Of a stretch of 64,000 bases of DNA, positions 28,017 to 35,856 are shown piece after piece. Both the position numbers and the translations under genes were made by a program. This DNA comes from Chitinophaga vietnamensis. GTDB lineage: Bacteria > Bacteroidota > Bacteroidia > Chitinophagales > Chitinophagaceae. The DNA is taken from contig NZ_CABHMS010000001.1 in assembly GCF_902167635.1 (NCBI RefSeq), positions 1-64,000 of the forward strand. The letters run 5' to 3'. Below the pieces are notes generated by a model that did no database searches, was not told where the DNA came from, and worked only from the letters and a program-made list of their open reading frames with translations. Position 1 is the stretch's first letter. The number at the start of each line of letters is the position of its first letter.

Positions 28017-28958
28017 ATGAAAAAGTTTACTTTATCCATTGCCTGCTGCCTGCTGTTCGTGATGATGGCGCATGCGCAAAACAACTGGATGAAGACCTCC
28101 CGCGACGATGCTGCCAAAAAATTTAAGACGGATGCCTCGGATACCATTCCCAAGTTGTGGAAGAAAGGGCTTAACCTGAATATTAACATCAACCAGGGAT
28201 CCTTGAGCAACTGGGCTGCAGGTGGCGACAACTTCTCCTTCTCGCTGGGGGCCACTGTATTGGCATGGGCCAATTATAAAAAAGGCCGTCGCTCCTGGGA
28301 TAACATAGCCGATCTTGCCTACGGCTATATCAACACCACCAGCCTGGGAGGCCGCAAAAGCGACGACCGCATTGACCTCACGTCTAAATATGGCTACGAT
28401 ATCGGCAGGCATTGGTATGTAAGCGGCCTGGTGAACCTGCGTACGCAGTTTACTGATGGTTACTTGTATCCCGCTGATACCACGCCACAATTCTCCTCTA
28501 CCTTCTTTTCTCCGGCATATGTATTGGTATCGCCGGGTTTTGACTATAAACCGGATGATCATTTCTCCCTGTTTATGTCGCCCATTACTGCCCGTTTTGT
28601 AGTGGTGATGAATGAAATACTCTCCAAACAGGGCGCCTATGGCGTAGATACTGGCAAGCACGTGAAGTATGAGATGGGCGCTTATCTATCTGCCAATTAT
28701 ATCCGTCCGTTCGCCAAGAGCTTCCTCTATAAAGGCCGGCTGGACCTCTTCTCCGACTACTTACATAACCCGCAGAACATCAATGTATATTTCACCAATG
28801 CCCTGGAAATGAAGGTGAATAAATATATCTCTGCGGTACTCTCTGTGGATATGATCTATGATGATAATGTGAAAGTGTTTGAGAACAAGGACGGGGTGAA
28901 AGGGCCGCGACTACAGATCAAACAGGTCATAGGCGTGGGTTTTGCCGCCAAGTTCTGA
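28017..28958 (+). CDS. DUF3078 domain outer-membrane protein
   Basis: Exported beta-barrel-like protein of 313 residues. The ATG at 28017 precedes a signal peptide (MKKFTLSIACCLLFVMMAHA); the TTG just before it is ignored. The body has the DUF3078 pattern: WKKGLNLNININQGSLSNWA, then RRSWDNIADLAYGYI and KSDDRIDLTSKYGYDIG, with alternating aromatic strands and a final GVGFAAKF. The family is Bacteroidota-specific and its function is unknown. It is separated from scpA by a 91-nt spacer with a large hairpin. Confidence 0.85.
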   Translation: MKKFTLSIACCLLFVMMAHAQNNWMKTSRDDAAKKFKTDASDTIPKLWKKGLNLNININQGSLSNWAAGGDNFSFSLGATVLAWANYKKGRRSWDNIADLAYGYINTTSLGGRKSDDRIDLTSKYGYDIGRHWYVSGLVNLRTQFTDGYLYPADTTPQFSSTFFSPAYVLVSPGFDYKPDDHFSLFMSPITARFVVVMNEILSKQGAYGVDTGKHVKYEMGAYLSANYIRPFAKSFLYKGRLDLFSDYLHNPQNINVYFTNALEMKVNKYISAVLSVDMIYDDNVKVFENKDGVKGPRLQIKQVIGVGFAAKF

Positions 28959-28974
28959 TTCAGCGGAATTTTGT

Positions 28975-29034
28975 TATTTTTGATATTACGCAGCGCAACA
29001 AGGCGGGCTACCCTCCTTGCTGCACTGCGTAAAA
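28975..29034 (+). promoter_or_regulatory. -7-like box and large hairpin before scpA
   Basis: TATTTTTG (28975-28982) matches the Bacteroidetes -7 box. It is followed by a long hairpin (about 28986-29034) whose outer arms are TTACGCAG and CTGCGTAA, with inner arms ACAAGG/CCTTG. No T run follows on the plus strand, so it looks like a structured leader or a RNA-stabilising element rather than a terminator. Confidence 0.35.
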
Positions 29035-29049
29035 AATAAATATACATCC

Positions 29050-29841
29050 GTGAGCGAGCAATCCACATATAAAATCGTTTTACCGCAGTTTGAAGGACCC
29101 TTCGACCTGCTGCTGTTCTTCATCGAACGCGATGAGCTGGACATTTACAATATCCCCATCAACAAGCTCACACAGGATTTTCTTGACTACATACATCATA
29201 TAGAATCGCTGAATATAGAGCTGGCCAGCGAGTTCATTCTCTTTGTGTCCACCCTGATGCGTATCAAAGCGAAAATGTTATTGCCGCGCAAAGAGCTGGA
29301 TGAACAAGGCAATGAGATAGACCCCCGCCTGGAGCTGATAGACAAAATACTCGAATACAAGCGCTATAAACAGGCCGCTGCAGAACTCGCCGAAATGGAA
29401 GCCGATCGCATGCTCGCCATCAAACGCGGGAACATCGCAAAAGAGATGGCCGAAATCGGCGAAGCGACCAGCGAAGGCACCGAAGTGCAGACCCTCACCC
29501 TCTTCAAGCTGGCAAAAACCTTTGAAAAGGTGATCCAGCGCATGAAAGAGCGTGATAACAAACCACAACACGTGGTGTACAAATACGATTACACCATGGA
29601 AGGCTCCAGGATGTACATGGAGGAACTGGCGAGAGCCGAACGTACCCTGGCCTTCGAAAAAATATTCGATCACTGTAAAGACCGGGTACACGCCATCTTC
29701 CTCTTCCTCAGTATGCTGGAACTGGTACAGATGAAGCATCTCGGTATCATGGTGGGAGATGGAAGAAATAATTTTATCATTGAATATATTGATCCTTCCG
29801 ACAGGGAGGAAGAACCCGCAGGCGTATTGATAGATGGCTGA
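29050..29841 (+). CDS. scpA: Segregation and condensation protein A
   Basis: Kleisin subunit of the bacterial SMC condensin, which bridges SMC heads together with ScpB. The chosen start is GTG 29050 (SEQSTYKIVLPQFEGPFDLL), since the upstream codons lie in the leader hairpin and the conserved part begins immediately. Other marks are LDIYNIPINKLTQDFLDYI, the SMC-binding helix region ELASEFILFVSTLMRIKAKM, and the winged-helix C-terminus (AIFLFLSMLELVQMKHLGIM). The product is 263 residues, a usual length. The AraC gene starts 8 nt inside its end, so the two are translationally coupled. Confidence 0.93.
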   Translation: MSEQSTYKIVLPQFEGPFDLLLFFIERDELDIYNIPINKLTQDFLDYIHHIESLNIELASEFILFVSTLMRIKAKMLLPRKELDEQGNEIDPRLELIDKILEYKRYKQAAAELAEMEADRMLAIKRGNIAKEMAEIGEATSEGTEVQTLTLFKLAKTFEKVIQRMKERDNKPQHVVYKYDYTMEGSRMYMEELARAERTLAFEKIFDHCKDRVHAIFLFLSMLELVQMKHLGIMVGDGRNNFIIEYIDPSDREEEPAGVLIDG

Positions 29842-30739
29842 GAAACGTGAAAATATAGAGATACTTTCTTTACCGGAATACAATCATTCCGACCCTTCGT
29901 TTATTGTATCAGGTTTGTGCGAACTGGGCAACAGTTTCTTTGACCAGATCGGCGTGCCGCACCGGCACGACTTCTACACGATCTACTGGATCAAGAGGGG
30001 GAATATGAAACATACGATCGATACCGTTACGTATGAAGTAAAGAAGAACACCCTCTTTTTTCTGGCCCCCGGCCAGGTGCACAAGATCACTGCCAGTGAG
30101 AAGATTGAAGGCTATATGATTGCCTTTCAGGATGCTTTCATGTGTTTGAAAGACCAAACACAATTATCAGGCGTAAACTCCGGACTTTTCTTCAACAATC
30201 AGTTCAGCAGCGTTATTACGCTGGACGCAGAAGAAGAGAAAGATATTGAATCGATCATCCGCTTGATGATGAAAGAGATCACGCTGCGGGAGCCGGATTA
30301 TGAAACCGCTCTGCACGGGCTGCTGCGCTATTTCCTGGTGCTGGCATCACGCATCAAAGGCCAGAACGTACTGGTAGCGCCGGAACAACATGCGCTTCAT
30401 AACAGTTCTGTTTTCCTGAAATTCAAAAGCCTCATAGAAGATAAATACCGCGATCTCAAAAACGTTTCGGATTACGCAAACCTTCTTCATATTAAACCAG
30501 TGCTGCTCAATGAGATCAGCAAGCAGTTGTCGGGCATTACTGCTGGAGAGCATATCCGCAACCGCGTGATCCTGGAAGCACAGCGTTATCTCCATAATAC
30601 TGATCTTACCGCCAAGGAGATCGCCTACAAGCTGGGTTTTGAAGATCCTCACTACTTCAGCCGCTTTTTCAAGAAATACACGAACCAAAGTCCTTCCGAG
30701 TTTAAGGAAGCCGCCCGTGTAGTAAGCCCGCAGCCCTGA
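29834..30739 (+). CDS. AraC-family regulator
   Basis: A 301-residue transcription factor with an N-terminal cupin sensor domain (about 25-150; PHRHDFYTIYWIKRGNMKHT, then LAPGQVHKI) and a C-terminal AraC DNA-binding domain ending ELNFEDPHYFSR-like (KLGFEDPHYFSRFFKKYTNQ). It overlaps scpA by 8 nt (ATGGCTGA). The next genes downstream on the same strand are pirin, yceI, a nitroreductase and osmC, so it is a good candidate to control that island, perhaps in response to a small organic ligand bound in the cupin. Confidence 0.9.
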   Translation: MAEKRENIEILSLPEYNHSDPSFIVSGLCELGNSFFDQIGVPHRHDFYTIYWIKRGNMKHTIDTVTYEVKKNTLFFLAPGQVHKITASEKIEGYMIAFQDAFMCLKDQTQLSGVNSGLFFNNQFSSVITLDAEEEKDIESIIRLMMKEITLREPDYETALHGLLRYFLVLASRIKGQNVLVAPEQHALHNSSVFLKFKSLIEDKYRDLKNVSDYANLLHIKPVLLNEISKQLSGITAGEHIRNRVILEAQRYLHNTDLTAKEIAYKLGFEDPHYFSRFFKKYTNQSPSEFKEAARVVSPQP

Positions 30740-30788
30740 TTTCCAGCCTTTTTAAAAAAAGTCCATCACTAGAAGAGTTTTATCCATT

Positions 30789-30838
30789 TTTGACCGGTGT
30801 TATAACATGTAAATTTGTGTTGTCTTTAGGAGGATAAC
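30789..30838 (+). promoter_or_regulatory. Promoter and strong ribosome-binding site of the first pirin gene
   Basis: TTTG (30789-30792), a 17-nt spacer and TAAATTTG (30810-30817) fit the Bacteroidetes -33/-7 pattern. AGGAGG at 30828-30833, seven bases before the ATG, is an unusually strong Shine-Dalgarno for this phylum. Confidence 0.6.
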
Positions 30839-31711
30839 ATGAAAACAATCAAACATGTCAATCAGATTATAAAAGCGCCGGTTTCCCACATGGTGGGCGA
30901 CGGCTTCAAAGTACAGAGCGTGTTGCCTGGCGGCACCCGCTCTCATAACAACAGGATCAGTCCTTTCATTTTGATGGACTACGGCGCTCCTGCTTATTTT
31001 CCGCCCACTAACAGGCCTCGTGGCGTAGAACAGCACCCGCACAAAGGTTTTGAAACAGTGACTATTGTATACCAGGGCGAGTTGGAACACCGCGACTCTA
31101 CCGGCAGCCATGGTAAACTGGCGCCCGGCGACGTGCAGTGGATGACAGCCGCAGCAGGCATCGTGCATGAAGAAAAACACGAAACCGAGTTTAGCAAACG
31201 TGGTGGAAAGGTAGAAATGGCGCAGCTCTGGGTGAACCTGCCCAAAGCGTTCAAAAATGAAAAGCCTGGCTACCAGGATATCAAGAAAGCAGATATCCCT
31301 GTGGTGAACCTCAACGGTGAAAGCTATTTGAGGGTAATCGCCGGAGAATATAATGGTATCAAAGGCGCGGCTCGTACTTTCTCACCTGTGCATGTATATG
31401 ACGTACATCTGAAGAAAGACAGCCAGGTAAACCTTACATTGCCCGCTTCCTTTAACACCGCTGTAGTAATGATGCACGGAAAGGCGGATGTAAACGGACA
31501 AACCGCCAGCGCAGTAGAAACAGTATTGTTTGACCAGGATGGCACTGATATTAATATCACTGCCCTGGAAGACGCTACCTTGCTGGTATTGAGCGGAGAG
31601 CCTATCAATGAGCCCATCTTCGCATACGGTCCTTTTGTGATGAATACAGAAGAAGAGATCATTGAGGCTATCAACGACTACAATGCCGGTAAAATGGGTT
31701 TCCTGAATTAA
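30839..31711 (+). CDS. Pirin-family protein
   Basis: Bicupin of 290 residues. The first cupin keeps the pirin metal ligands: QHPHKGFETVT (the H-x-H pair, residues near 62-64) and GIVHEE (His and Glu). The second cupin is degenerate, as is usual in pirins. Characterised members are metal-dependent dioxygenases acting on quercetin-like compounds, or redox-sensing co-regulators; which applies here is not known. It opens the stress island that continues with yceI and a nitroreductase, and it has its own promoter and a strong ribosome-binding site. Confidence 0.93.
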   Translation: MKTIKHVNQIIKAPVSHMVGDGFKVQSVLPGGTRSHNNRISPFILMDYGAPAYFPPTNRPRGVEQHPHKGFETVTIVYQGELEHRDSTGSHGKLAPGDVQWMTAAAGIVHEEKHETEFSKRGGKVEMAQLWVNLPKAFKNEKPGYQDIKKADIPVVNLNGESYLRVIAGEYNGIKGAARTFSPVHVYDVHLKKDSQVNLTLPASFNTAVVMMHGKADVNGQTASAVETVLFDQDGTDINITALEDATLLVLSGEPINEPIFAYGPFVMNTEEEIIEAINDYNAGKMGFLN

Positions 31712-31746
31712 TCAATCTTTAAACCTCTAAATAAAAAAATACAATT

Positions 31747-32274
31747 ATGACAACCTGGAAAATTGATCCTTCACACAGTGATGTACAGTTCAAAATAAAG
31801 CACCTGATGATCACTACCGTTACTGGCCAATTCGGCAAATTTGATGCAACTATGCAAACCAACGGTGAAGATTTCGCTTCTGCGAATATCTCTTTTGAAG
31901 CAGACATCAACAGCATCACTACTCAGAACGCACAACGTGACCAGCACCTGCTGGCTGCCGATTTCTTTGAAGCAGACAAATATCCCAAGCTCACATTCGT
32001 TTCCAAAGAAGTGAAAAAAGTAGATGATGAAAATTATAAACTCATTGGCGACCTCACCATCCGCGATAACACACGCCCTGTAGAACTGGCTGTAGAATTT
32101 GGCGGTGAAGTAGTGGACCCATGGGGCCAAACCAAAGCTGGCTTTGAGTTGAGTGGTAAGATCAACCGTAAAGATTTCGGTCTTACTTTCCACGCCACCA
32201 CTGAAACCGGCGGCATCCTGCTGAGCGACGATGTAAGACTGCTCGCCAGCGTTCAAATGATAAAACAACAATAA
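31747..32274 (+). CDS. YceI-family protein
   Basis: A 175-residue lipocalin-like barrel that binds isoprenoid-type lipids in characterised homologues. It begins directly with the conserved TTWKIDPSHSDVQFKIKHLM and has no signal peptide, so it should be cytoplasmic, unlike the periplasmic E. coli protein. Other marks are FEADINSITTQNAQRDQHLL, KYPKLTFVS and GDLTIRDNTRPV. It lies 35 nt after pirin and is probably co-transcribed with it. A 9-nt inverted repeat (AGTTTGCAC/GTGCAAACT) follows the stop. Confidence 0.93.
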   Translation: MTTWKIDPSHSDVQFKIKHLMITTVTGQFGKFDATMQTNGEDFASANISFEADINSITTQNAQRDQHLLAADFFEADKYPKLTFVSKEVKKVDDENYKLIGDLTIRDNTRPVELAVEFGGEVVDPWGQTKAGFELSGKINRKDFGLTFHATTETGGILLSDDVRLLASVQMIKQQ

Positions 32275-32283
32275 TCATATCCC

Positions 32284-32313
32284 ATAACAGTTTGCACGGT
32301 CCGTGCAAACTGT
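32284..32313 (+). repeat. Hairpin between yceI and the nitroreductase gene
   Basis: ACAGTTTGCACGG and CCGTGCAAACTGT form a near-perfect palindrome in the 58-nt spacer, with almost no loop. No T tract follows, so it may be an attenuating or protein-binding site. Confidence 0.5.
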
Positions 32314-32332
32314 TATCAAACTAAATAATTGA

Positions 32333-32965
32333 ATGATGGATATTTTAGAGCGTTTGGAATGGCGTTATGCTACCAAAAAATTCAACCCAAGCAAGAAACT
32401 GAGCAAAGAACAATTAGACCGTTTGATAGCAGCTACAAGATTGTCTGCTTCTTCATACGGATTACAGCCCTATAAAATTCTGGTGATAGAAAATCCTGCT
32501 ATCCGCGAACAGCTGAGGGCTGCGTCTGCGGACAAGCCGCAGATCACTGATGCATCGCACCTGGTAGTATTTGCAAGGTATGCAAATCTCAACGAATCTC
32601 ACGTTGACGAATATACGAATAATATTGCCGCTACACGTAACCTCAACCCTGAAGATCTCGCCGGTTTTGCAGGTGTGATGAAAGGTACGATAAACAGCCT
32701 GGACGCGGCAGCAGCCGCCACCTGGACGGGCAAGCAGGCCTACATTGCGCTGGGCACATTGCTCACCGTTGCTGCTGCAGAAGGCATTGATGCCTGCCCG
32801 ATGGAAGGCTTCAACAGCGCTCAATACGACGAAATTTTAGGACTCAAAGATAAAGGCCTTGCTGCTACTGTCATTGCTGCGGTTGGTTTTAGAGCGGATG
32901 ATGATGCGATGCAACATGCCAAAAAAGTTCGCAAGCCACTGGAACAGCTGGTAGAAATGATTTAA
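32333..32965 (+). CDS. Nitroreductase-family NAD(P)H-dependent oxidoreductase
   Basis: FMN enzyme of the NfsB/nitroreductase fold, 210 residues. It shows the N-terminal WRYATKKFNPSKKLS and LSASSYGLQPYKILV, the dimer and FMN region WTGKQAYIALGTLLTVAAAE and EGIDACPMEGF, and the end AAVGFRADDDAMQHAKKVRK. It reduces quinones or nitro compounds in characterised relatives. Two adjacent ATG codons open the gene and either could be used. Its place between yceI and osmC fits a role in electrophile or oxidant defence. Confidence 0.92.
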   Translation: MMDILERLEWRYATKKFNPSKKLSKEQLDRLIAATRLSASSYGLQPYKILVIENPAIREQLRAASADKPQITDASHLVVFARYANLNESHVDEYTNNIAATRNLNPEDLAGFAGVMKGTINSLDAAAAATWTGKQAYIALGTLLTVAAAEGIDACPMEGFNSAQYDEILGLKDKGLAATVIAAVGFRADDDAMQHAKKVRKPLEQLVEMI

Positions 32966-33214
32966 GGATCAATCGACAGGGATTGTTATGGCCGTGCAGT
33001 TTCCGCTGCGCGGCTTTTTATTTACGAATTTATTGATTTACGGATTTATTGATTTAATCATTTGTTTATTTGATCATTTGGATATTTGGTTTCAGAGGAA
33101 TAGCTTCTTGAAGCTAAAATCAATAAATCCGTAAATCAATAAATTCGTAAATATTTTTGTAATTTGGCTGCCTGCTCTGCATTTTTTCACCGCAAAAAAT
33201 AAAACATTTCAACT
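32966..33214. other. Intergenic region dominated by an inverted repeat
   Basis: Apart from the repeat at 33019-33153, this gap holds only a short stretch on either side. No gene was found in it. Confidence 0.7.
33019..33153. repeat. Inverted repeat A: 37-bp arms made of tandem 16-nt words
   Basis: Arms 33019-33055 and 33117-33153 are perfect reverse complements. Each arm holds two copies of a 16-nt word, ACGAATTTATTGATTT then ACGGATTTATTGATTT (one difference). The loop holds another 16-nt tandem pair, ATCATTTGTTTATTTG and ATCATTTGGATATTTG (33057-33088). It lies between the nitroreductase and osmC genes. Confidence 0.9.
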
Positions 33215-33625
33215 ATGAAAAGATTTGCATCTGCCAATTGGAAAGGCACGGGTAAAGAAGGTAAAGGTACGCTGAGCTCACAAGCTGGTGCGTTGAATAA
33301 CACGCCTTATTCTTTCAGCAGCCGCTTCGAAGAAGGCGCTGGCACTAACCCGGAAGAACTGGTAGCCGCTGCTCACGCTGGTTGCTATACGATGAAGCTG
33401 AGCTTCAATATCACCGCTGCCGGTCTTACCCCTGGTAATATCGATACCAAATGCACCATCACTTTCGAAAACGGCGCTATCACTGAAAGCCACCTCGAAG
33501 TAAGGGCTTCTGTTCCCGGCCTCGACGCTGCCAAATTTGAAGAGCTGGCTAAAGACGCAGAAGCAAACTGCCCCATCTCCAAATTACTCAATACCAAAAT
33601 TACGCTGGACGCAGCACTGGTATAA
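33215..33625 (+). CDS. OsmC-family peroxiredoxin
   Basis: A 136-residue OsmC/Ohr fold protein that reduces organic peroxides using two cysteines. They are present as HAGCYTMKLSF and ANCPISKLL. The start MKRFASANWKGTGKEGKGTL and the SRFEEGAGTNPEELVAAAHA segment are typical. It is bounded by two large inverted repeats (A and B). It is part of the redox island with pirins and a nitroreductase. Confidence 0.94.
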   Translation: MKRFASANWKGTGKEGKGTLSSQAGALNNTPYSFSSRFEEGAGTNPEELVAAAHAGCYTMKLSFNITAAGLTPGNIDTKCTITFENGAITESHLEVRASVPGLDAAKFEELAKDAEANCPISKLLNTKITLDAALV

Positions 33626-33627
33626 AA

Positions 33628-33711
33628 AATTAAGAATTACGAATTAAGAATTACGGCCTGCCAGATAGATCTATCTGGCAGGCCGTAATTCTTGATTCGT
33701 AATTCTTAATT
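33628..33711. repeat. Inverted repeat B: 42-bp near-perfect palindrome after osmC
   Basis: Centre between 33669 and 33670. The inner 30 nt (33655-33684, starting GGCCTGCCAGATAG) are a perfect GC-richer palindrome. The outer arms are words of the form GAATTAAGAATTAC, with one mismatch. T-rich sequence follows on the plus strand (TAATTTTTTA), so it may also terminate osmC transcription. It starts 3 nt after the osmC stop. Confidence 0.92.
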
Positions 33712-33812
33712 CTTAATTCGTAATTTTTTATCCATGCTTTTCATCATCTCGTCCATTCCCCGCGCCCCGCTTTATGCCGACCTTTGTATGGTAAAAAACA
33801 AAGGAGACTGTT

Positions 33813-34523
33813 ATGAAAAAGATCATCCACAGAGCGAAAGACAGAGGATATGCAGATCACGGCTGGCTGAAGTCATGGCACACGTTCAGCTTCGCCAATT
33901 ATTATAACCCCGACCAGATACATTTCGGCGCATTGCGTGTATTAAACGACGACTTTATCAAAGGCGGCATGGGCTTCGGCTCGCATCCGCACGATAATAT
34001 GGAGATTGTAACGATCATGCTGGATGGAGCCATGGAACATCGCGACAATACCGGCCGCCAGAAAGTGATTGGCCCGAATGATGTACAGATCATGAGCGCC
34101 GGCACCGGCATTGTACACTCTGAATTCAATGCCTCTAAAACAGCAGATGCCAACCTGTTGCAGATATGGGTATTTCCTAAACTCAGGAATGTGAAACCAC
34201 GCTACGATCAACAGACATTTGATCCGGCAACACGCGAAAACGCTTTACAGGTAGTAGTTTCGCCGGAACAGGCAACAGGCAAATTGTGGCTCAACCAGGA
34301 TGCATGGTTCTCACTCGGCAAATTCGATACAGGAAAAAATATTACACTCACACCCAAAACGCCGGGTACAGGCAGCTATCTTTTTTTGATCAGTGGTGAA
34401 GTGAAAGTAGATGATGAGATATTGCAAACCCGCGATGCTATTGGCTTATCCGATTATGATAACGTTAACGTGGAAGTACTGAAAGCGGCAGAGTTCCTGA
34501 TTATAGACGTTCCGATGATTTAG
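33813..34523 (+). CDS. Pirin-family protein, YhhW-like
   Basis: A 236-residue bicupin pirin, shorter than the one at 30839 and closer to the quercetinase-type YhhW. It keeps the metal ligands in GSHPHDNMEIVTIML and GTGIVHSEFNAS. AAAGGAG lies 9 nt before the ATG, again an unusually clear Shine-Dalgarno. A promoter-like GACCTTTG lies at about 33780-33787. The two pirins are about 30% alike by eye and are not a recent duplication. Confidence 0.93.
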   Translation: MKKIIHRAKDRGYADHGWLKSWHTFSFANYYNPDQIHFGALRVLNDDFIKGGMGFGSHPHDNMEIVTIMLDGAMEHRDNTGRQKVIGPNDVQIMSAGTGIVHSEFNASKTADANLLQIWVFPKLRNVKPRYDQQTFDPATRENALQVVVSPEQATGKLWLNQDAWFSLGKFDTGKNITLTPKTPGTGSYLFLISGEVKVDDEILQTRDAIGLSDYDNVNVEVLKAAEFLIIDVPMI

Positions 34524-34618
34524 TGATTTTTGAATTTAAGGATTTTCGGATTTGAAGGACACCTTAGATGTGCTTTAAATTCGAAAATCCTTAAATTCGA
34601 AAATTCGAAAATCAAATG
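34524..34618. repeat. Inverted repeat C: word-built arms after the second pirin
   Basis: Arms at about 34524-34557 and 34572-34611 share the perfect core GAATTTAAGGATTTTCG and differ at a few bases outside it. The right arm carries an extra tandem word (AAATTCGAAAATTCGAAAATC in part). The repeat begins at the pirin stop and ends just before the HAD start codon. Confidence 0.85.
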
Positions 34619-34622
34619 CCCC

Positions 34623-35354
34623 ATGTTACTAGCTACAGACCTCGACGGTACGCTGCTTGGCGGTACCGATACAGACAAGGAAATATTGTACAACCTGCTA
34701 CGAGATCATCCTGATATACAATTGGTGTTTGTAACGGGAAGGGGTATACGAAGTGTGATCCGCCTACTGGAAGATGTTATCTTGCCACGCCCTGAATATA
34801 TTATCTGCGATGTGGGCGCCACCGTTACGCACCTGCCTACTATGATGGCTGTAGAACCGTTGCAGTCGGGCATTGCAGCTAAATGGCCCGGCGAACATGT
34901 GCGTGAACAACTGAAAGGAGTAAAGGGATTATTACACCAGGAAGCACATCAGCAATACCGTTGCTCTTATTATTATGACGACAGTACCGATATTGAAAGC
35001 GCCCGCAAAATGGCGGCACAACTGCAATGCGATCTCCTGCTTTCTGCCGGTAAATATCTTGATATCCTGCCACAGGGCGTGAACAAAGGGTACACGTTGC
35101 AACAATTGCTGCAAATGCTGGCATTACCTCATGAACGCATACTGGTAGCCGGCGATAGTATGAATGATTTTTCTATGTATGAACTGGGCTTCAAAGGCGT
35201 AGTGGTAGGCGGCGCAGAACCTTCACTGTTGGCCCTTACCGCCAATATGCCCCATGTATTGCAGGCACAGCGCACCGGCGCAGGCGGCATACTGGAAGCC
35301 ATGAAATATTTCCCGGAATTTAACTATCTCGTGGAAAATGTATCGCTCGGATAA
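34623..35354 (+). CDS. HAD-superfamily phosphatase, sucrose-phosphate-phosphatase-like
   Basis: A 243-residue HAD phosphatase with motif I LLATDLDGTLLGG at the very N-terminus, motif II VFVTGRG and motif IV VAGDSMNDFSMYE. The C2 cap and the layout match the sucrose-6-phosphate phosphatase / Cof branch. The ATG at 34623 is chosen because upstream codons lie in inverted repeat C and are not protein-like. No sucrose-phosphate synthase is nearby, so the substrate is open; other sugar phosphates are possible. Confidence 0.88.
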   Translation: MLLATDLDGTLLGGTDTDKEILYNLLRDHPDIQLVFVTGRGIRSVIRLLEDVILPRPEYIICDVGATVTHLPTMMAVEPLQSGIAAKWPGEHVREQLKGVKGLLHQEAHQQYRCSYYYDDSTDIESARKMAAQLQCDLLLSAGKYLDILPQGVNKGYTLQQLLQMLALPHERILVAGDSMNDFSMYELGFKGVVVGGAEPSLLALTANMPHVLQAQRTGAGGILEAMKYFPEFNYLVENVSLG

Positions 35355-35472
35355 TGCAATAAAGTATGTAACTTAGATCAAGGTCTTTTTGATAACAAAA
35401 TGGATATTGAACAGTGGTCTGGTAATGATGAACAGCTGGTTTCTCATCATTTAATCGATAAATCAATACACC

Positions 35473-35856
35473 ATGGAAATTACAACACAGCCTTCAGATC
35501 TGCACCAGCAGATAAACTCCTGGAAAGAAGAAGTGAACGAGGTAAGAGAAGAAGTAAAACTGATGCGCGACAGACTAGAGCAGATCGCGCTCAGCAAAGC
35601 TCCCCGGGAGGTAATGACATTGGTAGAACGCTTTGAAAACCGCTTCCTCCGCCAACGCGAAGTGGCAGATGAAATGTTCCACGACATCAAACAGTGCGCA
35701 AAGAAAATATCGGATGCTCCATCGCAGGTAATCCATGACGACCGCCCGGTTGACGATTACCAAACCATGCAGGAACGCATGGAAACATTCCAGAAATTAT
35801 ATGTTGAATTAAAAGACGATTTCAACCACTTTATTACACATCAAGGCAATAGCTAG
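35473..35856 (+). CDS. Small coiled-coil protein of unknown function
   Basis: A 127-residue soluble protein, highly charged and almost all helical: a first heptad-rich stretch (INSWKEEVNEVREEVKLMRD) and a second around QTMQERMETFQKLYVELKDD. No domain was recognised. The start MEITTQPSDLHQ is the first ATG. Its stop overlaps the stop of the opposite PAS gene in the palindrome CTAG, so the two genes converge with no room for a terminator. Confidence 0.6.
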   Translation: MEITTQPSDLHQQINSWKEEVNEVREEVKLMRDRLEQIALSKAPREVMTLVERFENRFLRQREVADEMFHDIKQCAKKISDAPSQVIHDDRPVDDYQTMQERMETFQKLYVELKDDFNHFITHQGNS

